Below are positions 43,770 to 51,614 of a stretch of DNA of 51,614 bases, piece after piece. Position 1 is the stretch's first letter. Each line of letters opens with the position of its first letter. A program made the translations under genes and the position numbers. The notes beneath the pieces were generated by a model, which was given only the letters and a program-made list of their open reading frames with translations, ran no database searches and had not been told where the DNA came from. The DNA comes from Allomyces arbusculus (taxonomy: Eukaryota; Blastocladiomycota; Blastocladiomycetes; Blastocladiales; Blastocladiaceae), in assembly GCA_027604705.1 (NCBI GenBank), contig JADHYV010000103.1:1-51614 (forward strand), written 5' to 3'.

Positions 43770-45081
43770 ATGGGCCGCGGCCACCGCCACCACGGCGGCC
43801 ACGCCGCCAAGGGCGCTGGTGCCGCACGCCGCGGCGAGCGCGACCACGACCACGGCGGTGCCGACCGCGCCAGCGACCTGCAAGACGGCCCTTCCTCGTC
43901 TGGCGGTGCCGCGAGGAGCGCAATCAAGGTGCCGCTGGCTATGTGGGTAAGTGCTCGCCTCGCTCGCTCGCGACAACCTCCATCGCATCGCCACCGACAC
44001 TTGCGCACCCCTTGCTAGGACTTTGAACACTGCGACCCGAAACGGTGCTCTGGCAAGAAACTCGAGCGCATGCACATGATCCGCGGGCTGCGTGTGGGTC
44101 AGCGGTTCAATGGCCTGATCATGAGCCCAGAGGGTAAGAAGGCGGTGAGTCCCGCTGACCGCGCGATTGTGCAGGCGCACGGGCTTGGGGTCGTCGAGTG
44201 CTCGTGGGCGCGGTTGCACGAGGTGCCGTTTCATCGGATTCGGTCGCCGCACGACCGGTTGTGTACGGTGTTGTTGGTTTCGGCGTGGGGGAGAGGGTGG
44301 AGAGTGGGTGGGACTGACGATGCGGGCGATGTAGTGCCGTTCCTGATCGCCGCGAACCCCGTCAATTACGGCCGCCCGTCGCGGTTGAACTGTGTCGAGG
44401 CCCTCGCGGCTGCGTTCTACATTACCGGTACAAATCGGGACGTGGATGTGGTCACGGATGCGCGCGCACTGGACTCATGTTATGGACCGACACGCATCTA
44501 GGGTTCAAGGACTATGGCGATGAACTCATGAGCAAGTTCAAGTGGGGCCACGCGTTTTATGAGCTGAACGAGTGCGTTTTCTCGTCCAAAATGGCCACTT
44601 CCGTCGCCCTACCATGTCCTGATCCCGCCCACTCTCCACCAGAACCCTCTTTGAGCGGTACGCCGCGTGCAAGGACTCGGCCGAGATTGTCGCCGTGCAG
44701 AACGAATACCTCAAGGAGCTCCAGGACCACGGTGCGTTTAGACTCGTGCCCTAGCTCCACATCGCGTCGCTTGCACTGACATGTGTCCCTCGGCACTCGC
44801 AACCAGAACGCGCCAAGCACGACGACGCTGCCGCATCCGATGATGACGACCAAGATCTACTGCTTGAGAACACGAACCGCAGCACGCAGATCGGGTATGG
44901 CCGCATGCCGAGGTACAGCGGCAGCGAGGATGACGGAGACGATGGAGAAGATAGCGAGGAGGAGAACGAGGCAAGTGACAAGAGCGAGGAGGGCGAGGAT
45001 GCGTCGGATGACGACGACGAGGAGGAGCCGGCTGTCAAGTACGTCACGGACCGGTTCGGGAATACGGTCGTTGTGAGCTGA
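43770..45081 (+). CDS. TSR3: 18S rRNA aminocarboxypropyltransferase
   Basis: Transfers the 3-amino-3-carboxypropyl group from S-adenosylmethionine to the hypermodified pseudouridine of 18S rRNA, a late cytoplasmic step of small-subunit maturation. Six exons, 43770-43946, 44019-44262, 44335-44427, 44502-44571, 44643-44731 and 44807-45081, give 315 aa. The joined chain shows the family blocks DFEHCDPKRCSGKKLER (residues 60-76), SWARLHEVPF, HDRLLPFLIAANPVNYGRP, LNCVEALAAAFYITGFKDYG and KFKWGHAFYELNE. All introns are 71-75 nt. The C-terminus is a long acidic tail (about nt 44915-45035), as in other eukaryotic Tsr3 proteins. The N-terminal 59 residues are His/Gly-rich (MGRGHRHHGGHAAKGAG). The start is the first in-frame ATG near the duplicated block. 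Confidence 0.94.
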
Positions 45082-46291
45082 TGGGTCGGTGTGTCCGAAA
45101 TTTGGTTAGTGTAACATCATTCATTTGGGTCGTGATTTATATAGCGGGCATTTGGCCTTTTGGTTTGAAGGCTGGAGTGCGATTCATTCACATCGCCTGC
45201 TAACGGCCCCTGTTGCTGAATCATGTCTTGCAAGCCAGAACTCACGACGGCCATCAGAACGCTCACAGACACAGACTTGGCAGAGTCGTTGTTGTGGTCT
45301 GTAAGGATCGCCCCTATGGTTCAATCTCCATCGGAGGCGCACGAGATACTGTCATTCTGTGTGATGACGGGGATGTTTGTTGTGCCATCGGTGATCCATA
45401 TTTTTGCAAGTGTGCGCGGGCGCTCTCAAGAAGCCACAGGCCCGTTTTGAAGCTGGGCAGCACAACTTGAGCTGAACGCGCGTCAGCAAGCTCACGCGAA
45501 CAAGCATTGCCTTGAGTCGGTCCATTCGATAACGTCGCGGCCAGCGTGAGTCGCAGCGAAGAAGCAGGCGGGAGACGACCCTGCCCTCAAGGAGGAAACG
45601 TGGTTATCGCGTGACTGTCGTGGTCAGCTGAGTGGCGCTTGAGTTGGGGGACAGTGTCGCCACCTTTGCGGCGTGCGCAACCGATCGGTGATCACCCCAT
45701 TCCCCACGCTGTTCTGGCCGGCACCCGGCCCAGCCGGAAATCCCCCAAACTCCCCTTTGGCCACCGTGCCGCTCGACGGCCACGAATAAAAAATACCCAG
45801 AAACGCGCCGTGATCAGGCCCGCTCCCCAAGCGTTGCTGACATCGTGGGGCGCGGCAGGGATATGACAAGGGGAACAACAACCACCAGCATGCCGGCCAG
45901 CGCCGACAACCGATGCCGTGCGCGACAGTGACGGTTTGGGCCAGCGACAAAAAGCGGTGGGCAACCCCAGCAAACGCCTTCTTTTCCCCCATGCCCAGCA
46001 GCCGTGATCGCGCAGTTGACCGGGTTCTCTGGAGGAGCTGTTGGATGGAACAACTGGGCCATTTGCATGAAGCACCTGGTCGGCCGCGCGTGCCGGGCTT
46101 CCATCGGTGCCGGTGGATGATGCCATCCGCCGCGATTACGGATTGCGTTCCTCGCTCATAAATACCTGCTGCCCGCTGCGCGACCGAGGCTCTCGCTCGT
46201 TTTCTCCAACCTTCACCGCTCGACTCGTGGTTGTTGTGTGCCTTGATCGAACACCCTTGACCCAAGTGCACGGCGCTGTCCCCACTTCACC
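45082..46291. other. TSR3-ELO intergenic region
   Basis: 1.2 kb. The first 150 bp are A/T-rich and should contain the TSR3 3' end. A 75-codon open frame from ATG 45223 has a hydrophobic end but no family match. The last 150 bp hold the ELO promoter with the TATA-like box. Confidence 0.4.
46157..46166 (+). promoter_or_regulatory. TATA-like element of the ELO gene
   Basis: CATAAATACC, 126 bp upstream of the ELO start codon, identical to the element before UAP1 (25660-25669). Spacing fits a TATA box with a leader of roughly 90 nt. Confidence 0.45.
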
Positions 46292-47209
46292 ATGGCCGCA
46301 CCAACGACGCTCGTACCACCATCTGCCGCCGAGCTGCCGCTCGGATTCCTCGAGCCGATCCTCGCCGACTGGCGCGTGCCGACCGCAATCGCGATCGCCT
46401 ACGCGCTCGGCGTGACGCTCTTCAACCCGACCCCCGCACAAGCCGCGGCCAACCGCAAGGCCGGTGTCGGTTCCGGCGCGTTCCTCAAGTTCCTCGTCGT
46501 TGCGCACAATGTCGTGCTCTGCGTCTTCTCGGCAGCTGTCTTTCTCGGTGCCGCGCCCGCCTACATTGGCCGCATCATCAACAACCCGACGGTCGAGTCA
46601 TACTGCGATAAGTCTGGGACATTCTGGGCCCAGGCGCTCGCCTATTACACGTGGGTGTTTTACCTGTCCAAGTACTACGAGATTTTCGATACGGTGATCT
46701 TGCTCGTCAAGGGCAAGCGGTCGTCTCTGCTGCAGACCTACCACCACATTGGCGCGATTCTCTGGTAAGCTGTCACCGTGGATTTGATTGTGACGCTTGC
46801 AGTACGAGCAAAAGATGCTGACCAATATCGATCCGACTTGTTCTCCAGCATGCACGTCAACTACTACACGCAGTCGACACCTGTGACCGTCTTCGTCATC
46901 TTCAACTCGTTCATCCACACGCTGATGTACTTCTACTATGCGCTCACGACTGTCGGCATCCATCCGCCGGGCAAGAAGTACTTGACGCGCATGCAAATCT
47001 CGCAATTTGTTGTGGGCATGTCGATTGCGCTCTCGTTCCTGGGCGTCGAGAACCTGCACCCGGGCCAGTGCCTCAAGTCGGACGCCAACAAGTTTGCGAT
47101 CTACTTCAACGTGGCCTACCTGATCCCGTTGACCTACTTGTTTGTCGATTTCATGTGGAAAACCTACGGGCGCCGGTCGGCCCTGCCGACGAAGGCCAAG
47201 AAGGAGTGA
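46292..47209 (+). CDS. ELO family fatty acid elongase (QxxHH type)
   Basis: Beta-ketoacyl-CoA synthase of the ER that starts each two-carbon elongation of long-chain fatty acids. Exons 46292-46764 and 46849-47209 give 277 aa, the usual ELO length. Family marks: YLSKYYEIFDTVILLVKGK, LLQTYHHIGAIL with the catalytic His box, then VFVIFNSFIHTLMYFYYALT and LTYLFVDF. Several membrane helices are evident and the C-terminus is the ER-retrieval-like TKAKKE. The His box reads QTYHH (QxxHH), not HxxHH; Q in the first position is known from protist and fungal elongases acting on polyunsaturated substrates. That makes a PUFA elongase possible but not proven. The context CACCATGG supports the start. Confidence 0.92.
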
Positions 47210-48354
47210 AGTGGTCGGGCGGTGGGTGTGATTTGGGTGTTTTTATGTTCGTTGGAAAACGCCGGTTTCCGGATTTCTTGTACCATATTAAATAAGCGTG
47301 TGATATTTTTTGTCTTCTCAGCCCATTTGAATCGTGACGACACCGACGAGTCGGCTGAAAAGAGCTGAAACGTTGAAGAGCGGGCTCACACTGATGGGCC
47401 GGGAACAGGGAGCTCTCATCGCTCTCATATGCTGTGCACCTCGTGCGCAGGCTCAGCACGCGGCGTTTCCATGAGTTCATTCGTGTTCAAGGCCTCGCCC
47501 ATCAACCATGCTGGCTGGTTGCACGGACCTGTGCTCAAATCTCCAGAATTCTAATCCATACTGGATGCGGGTGACTGCCGTGAACGGGGCACTGCTGAGT
47601 TCCGACTGCATGACCCCCGTAACCAAAGAGAGACAAAAGGGATTCCTCGAAGACAGCCTCGCCAACCGGCGCGGTAGCCTTCGAGTCCGAGTTCAAGCGG
47701 CCGCGTGGTGCGAGACAGAAAAGGTCGCGGTGAGGGACGGCCGCACGGAAAGCACGAGGCACCACATCACTGTTTCCTGGTGTTGTGCAGGTCTTCGGGT
47801 CTCGTCGGCCGCTGTCGCCGCTTGCAGCTATCGCAAACCCGCGCACCTGTCATCCATTGCCCGCTTCCCCTCCTGCCTCATAGTGAAAAGATAAGCTGCT
47901 CAAAGTCGCGGCATGCCTCCCATTCATGGCCCGTCGGCTTAAGACCGTTTTCGGAACCGGTACTACTGTGAAGACAGGCACGACACGCAAGGGCCATGTA
48001 CTCTGCCGTTCCTCCGATTGCGCAAAGCAGGGCTGAAATCGCACCTGCTTGTTCGAGAAAAAGCGCCGGGGATTTGCTGCGAGCAGACCTCGGACGGAGC
48101 TGGGTTAAGATCTTCTACAACGACAATTAGTACTGAGACGATGAAGACGCGCATGGCGCCCCCTAAGTATCGGGTCCAATGTTCACTTTTGCCGTTTTCG
48201 GCGGTGCGTGCCCGCCGCGGATTGTGGTGGACTGTCAAGGTCGATCTACCCACACTCACCGTCTAAACCAGGAGCGCCGGTCAGGACATAAAATTGAAAC
48301 GATGTAGATGATGGTCGTGCCAAGCCCAGTCTTCTCCACCCAGTCCGCCCTCGC
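47210..48354. other. convergent interval ELO / AK8
   Basis: 1.14 kb between two 3' ends. ATTAAATAAGC near 47287 is a likely 3' end signal for ELO. The remaining sequence has moderate GC and only short, unrecognised open frames. Confidence 0.4.
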
Positions 48355-50107
48355 TCAGTACATTCGCGGCACATGATACTCAACGGGCCGCAGCAGCACC
48401 TGCCGCACGCGCTCCACGACCTGGCCCACGGGCTCGTCCGCATCGACCACCACCGTCTGCAACTTGCCACCCGTCGGCGGGTGCTTGTTGGCCTTGACAA
48501 AGAACGGGTGCATCGGCGCATGGAACCGGTCTTGGATGACGGCTTGCCAGACTGGGTCTGACACTTCGTCGGCACCCCAGTGGTCCGAATCGTGCGCGAT
48601 AACGAGCACGCGCGACGGCCGAACTCCGAGCGCCGCGAGCTTGTCGAGGAGCGCCGGCGTCCAGCCGTTGTCAGTCGCGGTCAGGACCCAGCCGTGGCGC
48701 GCCGCATCGGGCTGTTGTAGGCGGTCATGCAAGAGTTGCGCGATCTCGACATCAGGAACTTCGGGTGCGGGCGAGTTGCGGTCAGCTGGAGTTCATGGGT
48801 GAGTGTGGAATCGCAAGGTGAGCGTACGCGTTGATTTCCCAGCCAAAGCAGCGGCGAATTCGGCGGCGCGCGGCCCGTGCCGGCTCACCTCCTCGGCAAA
48901 GAGACGATGCGGCGAGACTAAAACGACAGACAGATCCATGAGCGAAGGGGAACGAAATCGAAAGCACCATGACTAAAACGCACCGAACACCAGTTGAAAG
49001 TGCGCCTCCATCATCTCGCCTAACCGGGCCTGTACCTCCTTCGACCCACCGCACAAGAGCACGCGGTGCGTCGTGGCGCCCGCCGACGGCAGCCGCACCT
49101 TGAGCATCTGCGCAATCGCATCGAGCACGGGCTCGAGCCCAGCCGACTCGAGCGCGCGCTCGCCGGTCGCCGACGCGAGCACGCATGCACCCGGCGCATG
49201 CGGGACCGGGATCCGCACGTGCATCTTGAGCGTGTCGAGAATCCCCGGCAGGTGCCGGTGGTACGCCGTCAACCGGTCCTGGACCATGGCCTCGGTCAAA
49301 CTCATCTTTTGCGTGAGTCGCGCGCGCACGTCAGCGTCAATCTCCGTATGCACGCGCACGTCGTAGGCGCGGTTCGTGACGGGGTCAATGAACTGGTGCG
49401 CGGCCTGGTCAAGTAAGGCCGACGCGGGCCAGTCGAGAATGAGCACGTTCGACGCGACAATGCCCTTGCGCTGCAGTGCGAGCGCCTGGTCGCGCGTGCG
49501 CGGGTAGCCTTCGAGCACGAACCCGCGCTCTTGAACGTCGGGCTGCGCGAGCCGCAGCATGAGCAACTCGGTCATGATACGGTCCGACACTAGCTGGTGC
49601 TGGCTGAACGCGGGCAGGGCCTGCATCCCGAGTGAGGTCTTGCGCTCGATGGCGACTTGGAGCAGCGACGTCGTGGAGACGTGGACGGCGTTCATGGCGG
49701 CAGCGAGCGTTTTGCACTAATTACGTCGAGTGTGCACCAAAATTGGCTTGAATTCTCTCGACGTGCAGCAGGCAATCGATAACATAATTTGCGCACCAGA
49801 CCCGTTTCGTTGGCCGTCGGCGGGGCGACGACGATGATGGATGGGACTGCCGCCAACAGAGTTCGATTGGTCAGTGACTCTGTCCACCTGCATGCCGTGG
49901 TTCAGTTGCCGAGAAATGGATAATGGACGAACGTGGTCGTTTCTCCATAAAATCGGCCATCCAGAGCAGCGGGTCTTTGGGCTTGTGGATGAGCAACTGC
50001 CGTAGCATCTCGTGGAACAGCAAGAACAACTCGTGGTCGTCGGCATACTCGGCAAATTGGCCGAGACGCTCGTCGGCAACCGACTCGAGCAGCTTGAGGT
50101 CGATCAT
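48355..50107 (-). CDS. adenylate kinase 8-like protein (two ADK domains)
   Basis: Five exons: 50107-49933 (alternative end 49888), 49846-49797, 49716-48984, 48917-48828 and 48785-48355, giving 492 aa (507 with the alternative donor). The order of parts follows animal AK8 (479 aa). An N-terminal dimerisation-like segment (DDHELFLLFHEMLRQLLIHK, PKDPLLWM) is followed by ADK domain 1 (SIIVVAPPTAN, ERGFVLEGYPRTRDQALALQ, HQFIDPVTNRAYDV) and ADK domain 2 (HRVLLCGGSKEVQARLGEMM, RLQQPDAARHGWVL, GVRPSRVLVI). Animal AK8 is an axonemal/ciliary protein. Both phosphate-binding loops are unusual: the first reads APPTANETGLCKT in my model and the second GGSKEVQA, and neither has the GxGKGT core. It may be catalytically weak or structural. 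Intron 4 is only 42 nt; intron 1 is 86 nt (or 41 nt). Confidence 0.8.
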
Positions 50108-51249
50108 TGCGGGAAGTTAGGGGAGTAAGCAGGGGGTTGTCTGATCAAAGGTCAAATGTCATGATGTCGCAGTGTGTTATGTCGCAACGTGTGACGCGGC
50201 TTCGCAGATCTTTGATAGAACCGCTTTGTGATGCATGGACACTTCACCAGACGCCGATGCGACAAAACTAAAACAAGACCCTCTCAACTCACAAAATGGT
50301 GAATTCAAACGAGGTTATAAGCGTTCCACTTTCAGTCATTGGGAACTGTTCTCTGGAGACTGCCAACACCATACCGTATTGAGACCTGCAGAGCTGCACC
50401 AGAATACGCAAAGAGATTGGCTCACAATTTGATGGAAGCTAATGACGGTCTGAAAATCTGAAAAGCATGCAAAGAGCATCAGCGATTATGCCGAACATTA
50501 AGTGATTCGGCAACTTATTGTCGACTAACTACTATTGGGAAGAGTGGAGCGCATCCTGGCTGGCAGCTTTGCAAGCAATAAGTGAGAGCTGAAATTGAAT
50601 TACTTTCATCTTCAAAATTATGGTCAGAATCTAGTTCAGCATGAGAGAGTACGCACCGTTCATTCTGGCTGTCTGCTGCTGTATTCCAGCCGTCACTTTC
50701 TGGACCCAAATGCGCGTGCGAGTCCCAGAGCCTTCTCACAACGCGTCCATGGACCCGCACGAACCATCGCGGTGACCGCTGTGAGGATTCGCGGTGAGGA
50801 TCTGACGTGACTGTGTGACTTGTTTGCAGCAGGGCTCATTACTGCTTGAGTGGCGAGCATATTCTTTCAGTCTATTGATCTGACAATCGCGGTCCGCAAC
50901 GGCTCTGGAACTTGAATGGACGAGTTTGACTCATTGCCACTTTCGAGTCAAACACGACGCGCCATTATCACAGCAACAACGTCTAGCAGCGGCACAGCCC
51001 AACATCTCCACTCCAACACAGCACGGACTGGTTCTCGACGAGCTCGACGAGAGTGACCTTCAGCCACGGCAACTCGCTTGACGGACTCTCATAAATGTCG
51101 ATGTCCGCCGAGCCTCCAATCAAGCCAGTTTGCATCTTGCCCGACCTACCCACGCGATCTGACAATACGGCCTGCTGCAACTCCATTTTGAGTCTCACGA
51201 CATGAGTTGCCCAGCGGCAAGACTGCCGACTACATTATTACCTGAGACT
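50108..51249. other. A/T-richer divergent region AK8 / F-box
   Basis: 1.14 kb between divergent starts, markedly less GC-rich than the rest of the window, especially 50220-50960. Open frames are short (up to about 80 codons) and without family resemblance. It should hold both promoters; no clear TATA box or repeat was seen. Confidence 0.4.
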
Positions 51250-51614
51250 ATGGTTACAAGCCGCCCTGCTGCCAGCGTGGGCTGGCGCGCCAACATTCCT
51301 CAAGCACAAGCATTACCATTGAATCCCCCACCATTCCATGCCATCCTGCTTCTCCCCGACGTCCTCGCCCATGTGTTCAAGTACCTGACCACCGCCGCAC
51401 ACTTGATGCGTGCAAGTCAAGCCTGTCGTGTCTGGCGCGACACGATCATGGACTCGCACGCGCCGTCCCTTTGGCCTGCTCTGTATCGCCAGCTGCACGG
51501 GCTCCGCTACCACGACCCGCCGCTCGAAACGGCAAGTATGACCTGGCGCGACTGTCGCCGGCTCGCGCTCATTTCCGAGACTCGCGACCGAGTCAATTGG
51601 TACAAACTCAAGCA
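51250..51614 (+). CDS. F-box protein, N-terminal part (runs off the window)
   Basis: Frame open from ATG 51250 to the right edge, 121 complete codons. Residues about 30-75 form an F-box: [20 protein letters not shown], then [14 protein letters not shown] and [12 protein letters not shown], with WRDCRRLAL after it. F-box proteins link substrates to SCF ubiquitin ligases through Skp1. The substrate-binding part lies outside the window, so the specific function cannot be told. The first 28 residues are Pro/Ala-rich. Confidence 0.75.
   Translation, partial: MVTSRPAASVGWRANIPQAQALPLNPPPFHAILLLPDVLAHVFKYLTTAAHLMRASQACRVWRDTIMDSHAPSLWPALYRQLHGLRYHDPPLETASMTWRDCRRLALISETRDRVNWYKLK

Noticed and set aside
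45223-45450. Possible small protein of 75 residues after TSR3
   Set aside because: Has a hydrophobic end but no homology I know, and the sequence around it looks noncoding; too weak to call.
50235-50432. 65-codon frame in the A/T-rich region
   Set aside because: Length expected by chance in this composition; no motifs.

Overview
The window looks like nuclear DNA of a GC-rich fungus, most likely an early-diverging zoosporic one (Blastocladiomycota or Chytridiomycota; this placement is inferred). Genes are dense and mostly hold short spliceosomal introns of about 40-110 bp. The proteins are a fungal/opisthokont set: Tps2-type trehalose phosphatase, OPT transporter, UDP-GlcNAc pyrophosphorylase, FNIP/Lst4, EMC1, Tsr3 and an ELO elongase. 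An AK8-type adenylate kinase, a gene usually tied to cilia and flagella, and an animal-like MLL/KMT2 methyltransferase argue against a yeast or a typical filamentous Dikaryon.

Layout, left to right: an unrecognised protein (-); a 2.1 kb gap; a ten-exon OPT transporter (+); a TMEM135-like protein (-), whose 3' end and downstream flank are duplicated 34 kb away in inverted orientation; divergently from it a KMT2/MLL-type H3K4 methyltransferase with an N-terminal RAMA domain (+); Tps2-like (+); a Ser/Thr-rich single-pass surface protein (-); AP-3 sigma (-); UDP-GlcNAc pyrophosphorylase (+); FNIP/Lst4-like (+); EMC1 (-); pyrroline-5-carboxylate reductase (+); a SUV39/Clr4-type H3K9 methyltransferase with a 774 bp intron inside its SET motif (+); fidgetin-like 1 AAA ATPase (-); the decayed duplicate of the TMEM135-like gene tail (+); Tsr3 (+); ELO elongase (+); AK8-like kinase (-); and the start of an F-box gene that runs off the right edge (+).

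The genes form no pathway cluster. They serve separate housekeeping tasks: chromatin marking (KMT2, SUV39), cell wall and sugar metabolism (UAP1, Tps2), membrane protein biogenesis and trafficking (EMC1, AP-3), TORC1 signalling (FNIP), ribosome maturation (Tsr3) and lipid synthesis (ELO). Several neighbours are divergent and may share promoters (TMEM135-like/KMT2, EMC1/P5CR, AP-3 sigma/UAP1, AK8/F-box). The points most worth a second look are the RAMA-PHD-ePHD-FYR-SET protein, the inverted duplication whose noncoding flank is better conserved than its coding part, a strong C preference at position +4 of the 5' splice sites, and an AK8-like protein in which both P-loops are degenerate. All exon joins were made by eye from reading frame, GT-AG rules and protein family similarity.
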